Positions 1-10,117 are shown, numbered from the stretch's first letter. The stretch is 64,000 nt of DNA from Streptomyces katrae (GCF_002028425.1 NZ_CP020042.1:6733560-6797559), one strand, 5' to 3'. Notes: generated from the sequence alone by a model not told the origin. Translations and numbers: made by a program.

Positions 1-2
1 GC

Positions 3-908
3 CTCGAAGCCGTGATCCAGGCGGCCCGTGCCATCGCCCTGGGCGACGCCTCCGTCGCCATCGCCGGCGGCGTCGAGTCGATGACCCGGGCCCCCTGGGT
101 GGTGCAGAAGCCCGAGCGCGCGCACCCCGCCGGGCACCAGCAGATGTGGTCCACCACCCTCGGCTGGCGGATGACCAACCCCCGCATGCCGGCGGAGTGG
201 ACCGGCTCGCTCGGCGAGGGCGCCGAGCTCATCGCGGAGAAGCACGGCATCACCCGCGAGGCCCAGGACGCCTTCGCCCTCGACAGCCACCGCAAGGCCG
301 CCGCGGCCTGGAACGCCGGGCTGTACGACGGCGAGGTCGTCCCGTACCCCGGCGTGGAACTCCTGCGCGACGAGTGCATCCGCGAGGGCTCGACCCCCGA
401 GGCCCTCGCCCGCCTCAAGCCGGCCTTCCGGACGGACGGCTCCGGCACCGTGACCGCCGGCAACGCCTCGCCCCTCAACGACGGGGCCGCAGCCCTCCTC
501 CTCACCGACGAGGAGGGCCTGGCCGCCACGGGCCGTGAGCCGCTCGCACGGATCAGCGCCTCCGCCGTCACCGGCATCGAGCCCCAGTTCTTCGGCCTCG
601 GCCCGGTGGACGCCGTCCAGCGCGCCCTCACCAAGGCCGGCCGCAGCCTCTCCGGCCTGGCCGCCTTCGAACTGAACGAGGCCTTCGCGGCGCAGGCGCT
701 GGGCTGCCTGGCGGCCTGGCCGGAGCTGGACCCCGCCGTGGTCAACCCGCGCGGCGGCGCCATCGCGATCGGACACCCCCTCGGCGCCTCGGGCGCGCGG
801 CTGGCGGGCTCGGTCGCCCACCAGCTGGCGGCCGCGGGCTCGGGCACGGGCATGGCGGCCTTGTGCATCGGCGTCGGCCAGGGCATCGCCCTGGTCCTGG
901 AACGCTGA
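3..908 (+). CDS. Thiolase (acetyl-CoA acyltransferase), 5' end outside window
   Basis: The reading frame is open from the first complete codon, so the gene starts before the window; a GTG at 12 is an internal valine. The visible part has thiolase hallmarks: GGVESMTRAP near the start, NEAFAAQ in the middle, the histidine loop GHPLGASGARL and the catalytic cysteine loop CIGVGQG near the C-terminus. The nucleophilic cysteine expected in the N-terminal CGSG segment lies just upstream. The enzyme condenses or cleaves acyl-CoA in the cytoplasm (fatty-acid oxidation or acetoacetyl-CoA formation); the substrate cannot be read from the sequence. A strong hairpin follows about 30 bp after the stop. Confidence 0.93.
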   Translation, partial: LEAVIQAARAIALGDASVAIAGGVESMTRAPWVVQKPERAHPAGHQQMWSTTLGWRMTNPRMPAEWTGSLGEGAELIAEKHGITREAQDAFALDSHRKAAAAWNAGLYDGEVVPYPGVELLRDECIREGSTPEALARLKPAFRTDGSGTVTAGNASPLNDGAAALLLTDEEGLAATGREPLARISASAVTGIEPQFFGLGPVDAVQRALTKAGRSLSGLAAFELNEAFAAQALGCLAAWPELDPAVVNPRGGAIAIGHPLGASGARLAGSVAHQLAAAGSGTGMAALCIGVGQGIALVLER

Positions 909-938
909 ACGACACCCCCACCACGCCCCACCCACCCG

Positions 939-963
939 GGCCGGGCCCTGCCAGGGCCCGGCC
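939..963 (+). terminator. Hairpin terminator after thiolase gene
   Basis: A perfect 10-bp GC inverted repeat (GGCCGGGCCC / GGGCCCGGCC) with the 5-nt loop TGCCA lies 31 bp after the thiolase stop. No T-run follows, as is common for Streptomyces terminators. A less GC-rich stretch at about 975-1035 may hold the promoter of the next gene. Confidence 0.6.
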
Positions 964-1108
964 CGGCCCCCCGGCGTAGCGATCGTTTCCGGACAGCCCG
1001 CCGCACCAACTGCCCAATAACTGAACAGAATCCGGAGCCCCGGGTCTGGCACGATGGCGCCTGCCACCGCCGCCCCCGCCCCGCCCACCCCTCCGGAGGC
1101 CCCGCGTC

Positions 1109-2548
1109 ATGCCGCTGCTCGATCCGACACTCTGGCAGGACGGACCCACCCTCACCGGCGGTACGGCCCCGGTCGTCGAACCCGCCACCGGGCGGACCCT
1201 CGCCACCCTCGACCTCGCCGCCCCCGCCGACGTCGCGGAGGCGGCCGTACGGGCGGCGGCCGCGCAGCGGGACTGGGCGGGGGCCGGTCACATCGGACGG
1301 GCCGCCGTGCTGCGCCGGGCCGGGGACCTGTTCACGGCGCACGCCGACGAGCTGCGGGAGTGGCTCGTACGGGAGTCGGGTTCGGTCCCCGGCAAGGCGG
1401 ACTTCGAACTGCACGTCGCCGCCCAGGAGTGCTACGAGGCCGCCGCGCTGGCCTCCCGCCCGGCCGGGCAGGTGCTGCCCAGCGAGGCGCCCCGGCTCTC
1501 CTACACCCGCCGCGTCCCGGCCGGGGTGGTCGGGGTGGTGGCCCCGTTCAACGCGCCGCTGATCCTCTCCATACGCTCCGTCGCGCCCGCCCTCGCCCTC
1601 GGCAACGCGGTGCTGCTCAAGCCGGACCGCCGGACCGCCGTCTGCGGCGGACTCGCCCTGGCCGCCGTGTTCGCCGCCGCAGGGCTCCCGGCCGGGCTGC
1701 TGCACGTCCTGCCCGGCGGGGCCGAGACGGGCGCCGCCGTGGTGGCCGACCCGCGCGTGCGCGTCGTCTCCTTCACCGGGTCCACCGCCGCCGGCCGCTC
1801 CGTCGGGGAACTGGCGGGCCGTCACCTCAAGCGCGCGCACCTGGAGTTGGGCGGGAACTCGGCGCTCGTCGTGCTCGCCGACGCCGATGTCGAGGCCGCC
1901 GTCGCGCAGGCCTCCTGGGGCTCCTTCTTCCACCAGGGCCAGATCTGCATGACCGCCGGACGCCACCTCGTCCACGCCTCGCTCTACGACGAGTACGTGG
2001 AGCGGCTGTCCGCGCGTGCCGAGGCGCTCAGCGTCGGCGACCCGCATCGCGAGCGCGTCCACCTCGGGCCGCTCCTGGACGAGACCCAGCTGGCGCGGGT
2101 CCACGGGCTGGTCGAGGACAGCCTGGAGCGGGGCGCCAAGCTCCTCGCCGGAGGGACCTACGAGGGCCTTTTCTACCGGCCGACCGTGCTCGCGGGGGTC
2201 GGCGACGACACCCCCGCCTACACCGAGGAGGTCTTCGGCCCCGTGGCGCCCGTACGCTCCTTCACCACCGAGGACGAGGCCGTGGAGCTGGCCTCCGCCG
2301 GTCCGTACGGGCTCTCCCTGGGCATCGTCACCCGCGACGCGGCCCGCGGCCTGGAGCTGGCCGACCGCATCCCGACCGGCATCGCGCACGTCAACGACCA
2401 GACCGTGAACGACGAGGCGGTGGCCCCCTTCGGCGGGGTCGGCGCCTCCGGCACGGGTGCCCGCTTCGGCGGCGAGGCCAACCTGGACGCCTTCACCGAA
2501 CTCCGCTGGACCACGGTCCGCCGGATCCCCGCCGGCCACCCCTTCTAG
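1109..2548 (+). CDS. NAD(P)-dependent aldehyde dehydrogenase (aromatic-aldehyde type)
   Basis: The 479-aa product has the full length of the aldehyde dehydrogenase superfamily. Visible motifs are the cofactor-binding FTGSTAAGRS segment, the catalytic glutamate in HLELGGNSALVVL, the catalytic cysteine in GQICMTAGR and the C-terminal EEVFGPVAPV motif. The enzyme oxidises an aldehyde to a carboxylate in the cytoplasm. The overall pattern resembles benzaldehyde or salicylaldehyde dehydrogenases, but substrate is inference. The ATG at 1109 follows a GGAGG at 1094-1098 with good spacing. It stands alone, about 120 bp upstream of the thioredoxin gene. Confidence 0.92.
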   Translation: MPLLDPTLWQDGPTLTGGTAPVVEPATGRTLATLDLAAPADVAEAAVRAAAAQRDWAGAGHIGRAAVLRRAGDLFTAHADELREWLVRESGSVPGKADFELHVAAQECYEAAALASRPAGQVLPSEAPRLSYTRRVPAGVVGVVAPFNAPLILSIRSVAPALALGNAVLLKPDRRTAVCGGLALAAVFAAAGLPAGLLHVLPGGAETGAAVVADPRVRVVSFTGSTAAGRSVGELAGRHLKRAHLELGGNSALVVLADADVEAAVAQASWGSFFHQGQICMTAGRHLVHASLYDEYVERLSARAEALSVGDPHRERVHLGPLLDETQLARVHGLVEDSLERGAKLLAGGTYEGLFYRPTVLAGVGDDTPAYTEEVFGPVAPVRSFTTEDEAVELASAGPYGLSLGIVTRDAARGLELADRIPTGIAHVNDQTVNDEAVAPFGGVGASGTGARFGGEANLDAFTELRWTTVRRIPAGHPF

Positions 2549-2666
2549 GGAAGCCGCAGCCGGAGCGGAATGCCACGGCGCGGCCGTTCGTTCCAGCAGG
2601 GCAAGTAGGACGCACCGCAGGACGTACGGCGATGCGGCGACGCAGCGACCAGGAGGTCAGGAAACC

Positions 2667-3077
2667 GTGGCTACCGTCGAGCTCACCAAGGAGAACTTCG
2701 ACCGCACGGTCGGCGAGAACCCGTTCGTGCTGATCGACTTCTGGGCCGGCTGGTGCCGCCCCTGCCTCCAGTTCGCCCCCGTCTACGAGAAGGCCTCGGA
2801 GGCCAACCCGGACCTGGTGTTCGCCAAGGTGGACACCGAGGCCCAGCAGGAGCTGGCGCAGGCCTTCCAGATCACCTCGATCCCCACGCTGATGATCGTC
2901 CGGGACCAGGTGGCGATCTTCGCGCAGCCCGGCGCCCTGCCGGAGGCCGCCCTCACCGACCTGATCGGCCAGGCCCGGGCCCTCGACATGGACGAGGTCC
3001 GCCAGAAGATCGCCGCGCAGCAGCAGGCGGCGCCGGACGAGGAGGAGGGCGCCGCCCCCGGCACGCCGGAGGGCTGA
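2667..3077 (+). CDS. Thioredoxin
   Basis: The 136-aa product has the thioredoxin fold with active site WAGWCRPC (WCxxC, the second-to-fourth residues being C-R-P-C) and the cis-proline loop SIPTL. It reduces protein disulfides in the cytoplasm. The frame is open far upstream, but the GTG at 2667 is the start: it is preceded at 2651-2656 by AGGAGG, and homology to thioredoxins begins at VATVELTKENF. The C-terminal 25 residues are acidic and low in complexity. It lies 43 bp before an FAD-disulfide oxidoreductase gene on the same strand, so the two may be co-transcribed. Confidence 0.93.
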   Translation: MATVELTKENFDRTVGENPFVLIDFWAGWCRPCLQFAPVYEKASEANPDLVFAKVDTEAQQELAQAFQITSIPTLMIVRDQVAIFAQPGALPEAALTDLIGQARALDMDEVRQKIAAQQQAAPDEEEGAAPGTPEG

Positions 3078-3120
3078 GCTTGCCGGACGCGGCCCCCGTC
3101 CCACGGCGACACTGGACGGC

Positions 3121-4560
3121 ATGACCGAACCGGTGGAGTACGACGTCGTGGTGCTCGGCGGGGGCCCGGCAGGCGAGAACATCGTCGACCGGACCCGCGC
3201 CGCCGGGCTGAGCACGGCACTGGTGGAGAGCGAACTCGTCGGCGGGGAGTGCTCGTACTGGGCCTGCATCCCCAGCAAGGCCCTGCTGCGCCCGGTGCTG
3301 GCGCGCGCCGACGCCCGCCGGGTGCCCGGCCTGGCCGGGGCCGTCTCCGGTCCGCTCGACGCCGAGGCGGTGTTCGCGCACCGCGACTACTGGACGGGCG
3401 ACTGGAGGGACGGCGGCCAGGTCGACTGGCTCGATTCCATCGGCGCCCACCTGTACCGGGGCCACGGCCGCCTCTACGGCATCCGCAAGGTCGCCGTCAC
3501 CAGCCCCGAAGGGGTGCACCACGTCCTCTCCGCGCGGCACGCCGTCGTCGTCGCCACCGGCACGCGACCCGTCCTCCCGGACCTCCCCGGACTGCACGGG
3601 GCCGGCGCGTGGACCAGCCGGGAGGCCACCTCCGCCCGGCACGTCCCCGGCCGGCTGCTGATCGTCGGCGGGTCCGTCGTGGCCTGCGAGATGGCCACCG
3701 CCTGGCAGGCCCTCGGCTCGCGGGTCACCGTCCTGGCCCGCGGCTCGGGGCTGCTGCCGAGGATGGAGCCCTTCGCCGGGGAACTGGTCGCCGAGGCCCT
3801 GACCACGGCCGGTGCGGACGTCCGGACCGGGGTGACCGTCGAAGCCGTCGTACGGGACGGGCCGACGGGCCCCGTCACCGTGGTCCTCGAGGGCGGCGAG
3901 CTGCTGGAGGGCGACGAACTGCTGATGGCCACCGGGCGCGCGCCGCGCACCGACGACATCGGGCTGGACACCGTCGGGCTGACCCCCGGCGACTGGATCG
4001 CCGTCGACGACGGCTGCCGGGTCGAGGGCCACGACTGGCTGTACGCCGTCGGGGACGTCAACCACCGGGCCCTCCTCACCCACCAGGGCAAGTACCAGGC
4101 CCGGATCGCCGGAGCCGCCATCGCCGCCCGCGCGGGCCGGGGGACCGGCGCCCCGGCCCCGGGCACCGCCCGCTGGGGCCCGTACGCCGCGACCGCCGAC
4201 GCCGAGGCCGTACCGCAGGCCGTCTTCACCGACCCGGAGGCCGCGTCCGTCGGCCTGACCCTGGCGGAGGCCGAGCGCGCCGGGCGCCGGGTGCGGGCCG
4301 TCGACCAGGACCTCGGCAAGGTCTCCGGCGCCGGCCTGTACGCCGACGGCTACCGGGGGCGGGCCCGGATGGTCGTCGACCTCGACCGGGAGGTGCTCCT
4401 CGGGGTCACCTTCGTGGGGCCCGGCGCCGCCGAGCTGCTGCACGCGGCCACCGTCGCCGTCGTCGGGGAGGTGCCGATCGACCGGCTCTGGCACGCGGTG
4501 CCGGCCTTCCCGACCATCAGCGAGGTCTGGCTCCGGCTGCTGGAGGCCTACCGGGGCTGA
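3121..4560 (+). CDS. FAD-dependent pyridine nucleotide-disulfide oxidoreductase
   Basis: The 479-aa product has the FAD-binding GGGPAGEN motif at the N-terminus, the redox-active disulfide CSYWAC (C-x4-C) in GGECSYWACIPSK, an NAD(P)-binding GGSVVACE motif near the centre and the second FAD motif YAVGDV. This places it in the family of dihydrolipoamide dehydrogenase, glutathione and mercuric reductases. The C-terminal dimerisation domain lacks the H-P-T-x-x-E motif of true lipoamide dehydrogenases (HAVPAFPTISE is a relaxed match), so the physiological substrate is uncertain. It lies just downstream of thioredoxin and convergent with the next gene, with a 15-bp gap. Confidence 0.9.
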   Translation: MTEPVEYDVVVLGGGPAGENIVDRTRAAGLSTALVESELVGGECSYWACIPSKALLRPVLARADARRVPGLAGAVSGPLDAEAVFAHRDYWTGDWRDGGQVDWLDSIGAHLYRGHGRLYGIRKVAVTSPEGVHHVLSARHAVVVATGTRPVLPDLPGLHGAGAWTSREATSARHVPGRLLIVGGSVVACEMATAWQALGSRVTVLARGSGLLPRMEPFAGELVAEALTTAGADVRTGVTVEAVVRDGPTGPVTVVLEGGELLEGDELLMATGRAPRTDDIGLDTVGLTPGDWIAVDDGCRVEGHDWLYAVGDVNHRALLTHQGKYQARIAGAAIAARAGRGTGAPAPGTARWGPYAATADAEAVPQAVFTDPEAASVGLTLAEAERAGRRVRAVDQDLGKVSGAGLYADGYRGRARMVVDLDREVLLGVTFVGPGAAELLHAATVAVVGEVPIDRLWHAVPAFPTISEVWLRLLEAYRG

Positions 4561-4575
4561 GCACGCGCAGCCGGT

Positions 4576-5328
4576 TCACGTGCGCAGGTACGAGGCCCCG
4601 TTGACGTCGAGCACCGCCCCCGAGCTCCACCGTGCCGCGGGCGAGGCCAGGTACAGCACGGCGGAGGCGATCTCCTCGGGCTCGGCGACCCGGCCGAAGG
4701 GGCTCTGCGCACGGATGCCCTCGCCCTCCGCGCCCCGGAGCCGGCCGGAGACCCGCTCGGTGGCCACGAAACCCGGGGCGACGGAGGCCACGGTGATGTC
4801 GTGGGGCGCCAGGGAGACGGCCAGGGACTGGCCGAGGGCGTGCAGGGCCGCCTTGGTGGCCCCGTACGCCGGATGGTCGGGCTCGCCCCGGAAGGCACCG
4901 CGCGAGCCCACGTTGACGATGTGCCCCGGCCGGCCCTCGTCGATCAACCGGCGGGCCACGCAGTAGCTGACGTCGGCCGCGCCGAAGAGGTTCACCGCGG
5001 CCGTGCGCCGCCAGGCCTCCTGCCAGGCCGCGTACGAGGTGGTGGGCAGCGGGTGCGCGACCATCGCCGCGGCGTTGTTCACCAGGACGTCCACCCCGCC
5101 CAGGGCGGCGGAGGCTTCGCCCACCAGCTCCTCGACCCGCGCGGGGTCGCCGAGGTCGCCGGTGACCAGGACGTGGCCCTCCCCGTCGAGGGCCGCCAGG
5201 GTCTCCCGGGCCTCGGCGTGCGGGGCGGAGGCGTGGACGGCGACCCGGTCGCCCTGCCGGGCGAACGCGGCGGCGACGGCCCGCCCGATCCCCCGGGAGG
5301 CCCCGGTGACCAGTACGCCCCGGCTCAT
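4576..5328 (-). CDS. Short-chain dehydrogenase/reductase (SDR)
   Basis: The 250-aa product is a classical SDR: TGASRGIGRAV cofactor motif at residues 8-18, NNAA motif, catalytic serine in VGSRGA and YGATK (YxxxK), and the C-terminal VDV/NGASY substrate-binding end. It catalyses NAD(P)-dependent oxidation or reduction of an unknown carbonyl or alcohol. The frame stays open another 260 bp upstream, but homology starts at MSRGVLVTGASRG, so the ATG at 5328 is chosen. The gene ends 15 bp from the stop of the convergent oxidoreductase gene. Confidence 0.88.
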   Translation of the reverse strand: MSRGVLVTGASRGIGRAVAAAFARQGDRVAVHASAPHAEARETLAALDGEGHVLVTGDLGDPARVEELVGEASAALGGVDVLVNNAAAMVAHPLPTTSYAAWQEAWRRTAAVNLFGAADVSYCVARRLIDEGRPGHIVNVGSRGAFRGEPDHPAYGATKAALHALGQSLAVSLAPHDITVASVAPGFVATERVSGRLRGAEGEGIRAQSPFGRVAEPEEIASAVLYLASPAARWSSGAVLDVNGASYLRT

Positions 5329-5723
5329 GCGGCACGCTCCCACGGGGATGTCCGCGAGGTCCCGCCTGCGCCGCGCCGCTCGGCACGCACGCTCGCCGCA
5401 CCGGGCGCAAGACCGGGTACGTCCCCCTGCGCCCGGCCGCCGCGGTCCCCGCCCTCCGGGCGGACTGCGCCGCTTCGTGGCCGCCCCCTGGCCGGCGGGC
5501 TGGAGGGGATCACGGGCTGGGGCATGCGAACTCCTTCGGTGGCCGGCTCCGGGCCGGTCCCCGGCGCGCTGACCGCCCCATCTGATCACGAAGCCGCGCC
5601 CCCCTCACCCGGATTCCGTCCCCACCCCCACCCACCCTCCGCCGAACCTCCACCCGCCCCGGCACCACCACCGCCCAGGCCCGGATGCCGGCCCGGAGCC
5701 CACTGCCAGGGCCGCCCCGGCGG

Positions 5724-5947
5724 TGTCCGCCCGGGCCCCGGCCCGGGTGTGGCCCGGCTGTGCCCGGCCCGCTGCCGGGGCCAGTCCGGGGTTTGTCCGC
5801 CGGGTTTCAGCCGGTGTGCTTCGGCTGTGCACGGCCCGCCGCCGAGGCCACTCCGGGGGTGTCTGCCGGGTCCCCTCCGGGTGTGCTTCGGCTGCCCCCG
5901 GCCGCTGCCGGGGCCACCCCGGTGGTGTCCGCCCGATCCCGGCCGGG
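5724..5947 (+). repeat. Degenerate 66-70 bp GC-rich tandem repeats
   Basis: The octamer TGTCCGCC or a one-base variant recurs at 5724, 5794, 5860 and 5926, giving units of 70, 66 and 66 bp. Each unit continues with similar blocks (CCGGGTGTG, CGGCTGTGC, GCCGCTGCCGGGGCCA). The frames open across it are artefacts of base composition. Together with the following array it fills most of the 900-bp space between the SDR and phosphoribosyltransferase genes; no credible gene is seen in 5329-6239. Confidence 0.7.
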
Positions 5948-6250
5948 TGCGGTTCGACCGTCCCCCCTGCTCGCCGGCGGAGCCGCCTGGCGTGCGCGGC
6001 CCCCTCGGAGTGCGGTTCGATTGCCCCGGCCCGCCATCGGGACCGCCCGGCGTCCCCGGCCCCGTCAGGGCGCGGTCCGACTGCCCGGCCGTGCCGGGGG
6101 CAGCCGGTGTGCGCAGCCCGTCAGGGTATGGTCCGGTCGCCCGGCCCGCCGTCGGGGCCGCCTGGCGTGCGCAGCCCCGTCAGTGGGCGGCCCGGTTGCC
6201 CCGGCCCGCCGTCGGGACCGCCCGGGGTCCCCGGCACCGTCAGGGGGCGG
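5948..6250 (+). repeat. Degenerate 56-63 bp tandem repeats reaching the stop codon of the next gene
   Basis: Units begin at about 5948, 6011, 6071, 6127 and 6187 with GCGGTTCGA or GGTCCG and contain CCGGCCCGCCGTCGGG and CCCCGTCAGGG blocks. The last unit's GTCAGGG block contains the stop codon (TCA on this strand, 6240-6242) of the phosphoribosyltransferase gene. The array may therefore have grown by duplication of that gene's 3' end and downstream flank. Confidence 0.65.
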
Positions 6251-6908
6251 GGTCCGTGCCGCTCGCCGCGCGGGCCAGTACGGCGACGACCTCCTCGTCC
6301 GGGGTCTGGGAGAAGTCCCGGTACCACTCGCCGACCGCGCGGAACCCGGGCCGTACGGAGGGGCAGACCACCTCGTCCGCCGCCCCGCGCAGCGCGGCGA
6401 CCGCCTCGGGGGGTGCCACCGGGGCGGCCAGCACCACCCGCGCCGCCCCGGAGGCGCGGGCGATCGCGCAGGCGGCCGCGGCCGTGGCCCCGGTCGCGAT
6501 CCCGTCGTCCACGACGATCACCGTCCGCCCGGTGAGCGGGACCCGCGCCCGGCCCTCCCGGTAGCGCCGTGCGCGCCGTTCGAGCTCCGCTTCCTCGGCA
6601 TGCTCGACGGAGTCGAGGTCCGCCCGGGAGGCGCGGCTGTGGCGCAGGACGTCCTCGTTGAGGATCCGCACCCCGCCCTCACCGATGGCGCCGAAGCCCA
6701 GCTCCCGGTGGCCCGGCACGCCGAGCTTGCGGACCACGATCACGTCGAGCGGGGCGCCGAGGGCCCGCGCCACCTCGTACGCCACGGGCACACCGCCCCG
6801 CGGCAGCCCGAGGACCACGGGGTCCGCGCCCGCCAGATGACGCAGCGCGTCCGCCAGTACGCGCCCCGCGTCCGCGCGGTCGGCGAAGACCCTGCCGGTG
6901 AAGGACAT
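6240..6908 (-). CDS. Phosphoribosyltransferase-domain protein
   Basis: The 222-aa product has the PRPP-binding loop VIVVDDGIATGAT (two acidic residues followed by the TGAT loop) at about residues 134-146, and GLPRGGVPVAYEVARALGAPLDV near the N-terminus. It therefore belongs to the stand-alone PRTase family found in many actinomycetes. The acceptor base is unknown and some family members may be regulatory. It starts at ATG 6908 and its stop is embedded in a tandem-repeat array. No partner gene adjoins it. Confidence 0.85.
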   Translation of the reverse strand: MSFTGRVFADRADAGRVLADALRHLAGADPVVLGLPRGGVPVAYEVARALGAPLDVIVVRKLGVPGHRELGFGAIGEGGVRILNEDVLRHSRASRADLDSVEHAEEAELERRARRYREGRARVPLTGRTVIVVDDGIATGATAAAACAIARASGAARVVLAAPVAPPEAVAALRGAADEVVCPSVRPGFRAVGEWYRDFSQTPDEEVVAVLARAASGTDPAP

Positions 6909-7220
6909 GACGGTTCACCCCGTCCCGGGAAGCCCGTCGAACGGCCGCCCGTCGAACGGACCCCCTTCGAACGAACCCCATTCCGGGTCGTCGCGCAACC
7001 GCGGCCGTCCCGCGAGCGCGGAGAGAGCCGAGCGCGGCGCGGAGCCGAGCGGGGCGCGGAGCCGAGGGGACGAGCGCCGCGCCACCGCTGCGGAAAGGGC
7101 CCCTTACCCCCTCCCGCCTGGTCGGATAGGTTGAACGGGCAGGCCCCGGCCCTCAGGTGACCGACCGTCACCACCCGGCCCGCGGCCGGCCCCGTAACCG
7201 CGATGGAGGAGCCACCGTCC
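6909..7220. other. Intergenic stretch with short repeats, no gene seen
   Basis: This 312-bp gap separates the divergent phosphoribosyltransferase and metallophosphoesterase genes. It holds short direct repeats (GTCGAACG twice, then TTCGAACG; GCGCGGAGCCGAG twice around 7035-7070) and presumably both promoters. No clear promoter hexamers or coding potential were recognised. Confidence 0.5.
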
Positions 7221-7985
7221 GTGATCGTGATAGCGCAGCTCAGTGACGTCCACTTCGACGGCGGCCCCCGGTCCGCCGAGCGCACCCGCGCGGTCCTGGA
7301 GTACCTGGACGCCCTCCCGTACGACCTGGACGCGGTGCTGGTCAGCGGGGACATCGCCGACAACGGGACCGCGGACGAGTACGAGCAGGCCCGCAAGCAC
7401 CTCGTCTCGCGGCACCCGATGGTCGTCTGCCCCGGCAACCACGACGAGCGCACCGCCTTCCGCCGCGGCCTGCTGGGCGAGGAGGAGCCGTCCGCCGGGC
7501 CGGTGGACCAGGTGCTGCGCGGGAACGGCTTCGTGCTGGCCGTGTGCGACTCCTCCGTCCCCGGCGAGGACCACGGCCGCCTGGAGGACTCCACCCTGGA
7601 GTGGCTCGACGGCGTCCTCACCGGGACCCCGCACGAGGTGCCCGTCCTGGTCGCCTTCCACCACCCGCCCGTCCCGCTGCACACCCCGTACGTGGACGAC
7701 ATCCGCCAGTTCGGCGAGGAGCGGCTCGCGGCCCTGGCCGGACGCCACCCCCACCTGCGCGCCTTCCTGTGCGGGCACGCCCACACGGCGGCGGCGACCA
7801 CCTTCGCGGGCCTGCCGCTGCTGGTCGCGCCCGGGGTGACGTCCACCCTGCGGCTCCCCTGGGAGGCGCCGGCCGGCCCCGACGAGCACGTGTACCTGGA
7901 CGAGCCGCCGGCCGTCGCCTTCCACGTGCTGGGCGAGGACGCGCGGCTGACGACCCACTACCGGGTGGTCGTCGCCCGCCGGTAG
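7221..7985 (+). CDS. Calcineurin-like metallophosphoesterase
   Basis: The 254-aa product carries all metal-binding motifs of the family in order: SDVHFD (DxH), SGDIAD (GD), GNHDE (GNHD), FHHPPV and CGHAHTA (GHxH). It is a cytoplasmic phosphodiesterase of the cyclic-nucleotide phosphodiesterase type (CpdA/Icc-like); the substrate is inferred. An ATG at 7203 is in frame, but it overlaps the GGAGGAG at 7205-7211, which is well spaced for GTG 7221, just before the first conserved strand, so GTG is preferred. Its last 28 bp overlap the convergent DUF2087 gene. Confidence 0.9.
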   Translation: MIVIAQLSDVHFDGGPRSAERTRAVLEYLDALPYDLDAVLVSGDIADNGTADEYEQARKHLVSRHPMVVCPGNHDERTAFRRGLLGEEEPSAGPVDQVLRGNGFVLAVCDSSVPGEDHGRLEDSTLEWLDGVLTGTPHEVPVLVAFHHPPVPLHTPYVDDIRQFGEERLAALAGRHPHLRAFLCGHAHTAAATTFAGLPLLVAPGVTSTLRLPWEAPAGPDEHVYLDEPPAVAFHVLGEDARLTTHYRVVVARR

Positions 7986-8281
7986 CTGCTGCCGTCCCGG
8001 GTCCGGGTGAGGTGCCCCGAGGTGATCAGGTAGCGCCGCAGCGCCGAACAGTCCTCGTGCACGGTCCGCAGCGCGTCGTTCACCTCGGGCTCCGAGTACT
8101 CCCGGTCCGGGGCGAACAGGGTCTCGGTGAGGTGCGCCAGCAACTGCTCGCGCCGGGCGGCCTTGCGCGGGATGGCGACGAGACGGCCGCCGGAGAACAG
8201 GTCGCCGACCCCGCGCGGGGTGCGGTCGGAGGGTTCGTGCGTCCGAGCTGCGGCGCTCGGCTGATCGGTGTTCTGTGACAT
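7958..8281 (-). CDS. DUF2087 domain protein
   Basis: The 107-aa product matches the DUF2087 pattern: GRLVAIPRKAARREQLLAHL, followed by YSEPEVNDAL and HEDCSALRRYLITSGHLTR, a winged-helix-like fold often found in or beside transcriptional regulators. Its function is unknown; a small DNA-binding role is inference. The frame extends to 8341, but the ATG at 8281 (MSQNTDQP) leaves the upstream hairpin intact. The 3' end overlaps the metallophosphoesterase gene tail to tail by 28 bp. Confidence 0.8.
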   Translation of the reverse strand: MSQNTDQPSAAARTHEPSDRTPRGVGDLFSGGRLVAIPRKAARREQLLAHLTETLFAPDREYSEPEVNDALRTVHEDCSALRRYLITSGHLTRTRDGSSYRRATTTR

Positions 8282-8325
8282 GCCCCCGAGCTTCGCCCGC
8301 CCGCGCGGCCGCGGCAACGCAATAT

Positions 8326-8362
8326 CCGCCCCCGCCCCCACGGAGCGCGGGGGCGGGGGCGG
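8326..8362 (-). terminator. Strong hairpin terminator of the DUF6230 operon
   Basis: A perfect 14-bp inverted repeat (CCGCCCCCGCCCCC / GGGGGCGGGGGCGG) with a 9-nt loop lies 18 bp beyond the stop of the secreted-protein gene, between two minus-strand genes. Confidence 0.7.
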
Positions 8363-8380
8363 CGGCGGGCCGGACGGCCG

Positions 8381-9454
<1,074 letters not shown>

Positions 9455-9464
<10 letters not shown>

Positions 9465-10117
9465 TCCTTCTTGCCCTTGCTGATGTTCATGCTCAGCCCG
9501 GACAGCTTGAAGGTGCCGGCGTTGGTCGCCCACGCCGTCTGCTGGAGGCTGCTGATGGTGACCTTGTCCGCCTGCTGGGCGAACAGGTCCTGCATGCCCT
9601 GCGCCTCGGCCGGGCCCTTGTCCAGGGTGGAGGCGTCGCGCCCGATCTCGATGTTCGTGAACTCCGCGTCACCGGCGAGCTGAGTGGCGTCCACGAACAG
9701 GTTGGAGGCCTCGACCGGGGCCTTCTTGCCGGCGGTCAGGTTGAGGGAGATGTCCCCGATGACCGGCAGGCTGGTGACCACCGACTGGCAGAGGCTGTGC
9801 AGCTTGGCCTCCTTGATGGCGGTGACGGCCACGGGGATCAGTTCCTGGCGGGCGTTGACGTCGACGCTGCCGTACTGGGCGAAGCCCTCCCCCTCCAGGC
9901 TCTCGGCCGACACCTTGAACTGCTGGCCCGACACCGCGAAGGAGGCGGCCAGCGCACCCTGGGCCAGCGCGATCCCCAGCCCAGCGGTCACCGCCACGGC
10001 GGGCACGGTCAGCAGCGCGAACCTGCGCCAGCGGACCCTGCCCTCCACTCTGCTCGCGGACTCGGCGCCGACCCCGCCCTCAGAATCGAATTCAGGTAAG
10101 TACGGTGAATCTGCCAC
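9455..10117 (-). CDS. DUF6230 family protein
   Basis: The 220-aa product has a cytoplasmic N-terminal tail, then one transmembrane segment (FALLTVPAVAVTAGLGIALAQ, residues about 33-53) and an extracytoplasmic domain with two cysteines. This is the architecture of DUF6230 proteins, sometimes mislabelled cholesterol esterases. It starts at GTG 10117, preceded by AGGGA. It is first in an operon with DUF6114 and a secreted protein. The biochemical function is unknown. Confidence 0.85.

Noticed and set aside
1054..2733. Long alternative plus-strand frame across the aldehyde dehydrogenase
   Set aside because: Arg/Pro/Gly-rich shadow typical of high-GC DNA; the overlapping frame has all aldehyde dehydrogenase motifs.
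5948..6250. Repeat array as CRISPR
   Set aside because: Units are degenerate throughout and there are no unique spacers between conserved repeats.
4801..7160. Two long plus-strand frames across the repeat region
   Set aside because: They encode compositional Pro/Arg/Gly text with no family pattern and cross the repeats and the phosphoribosyltransferase antisense.
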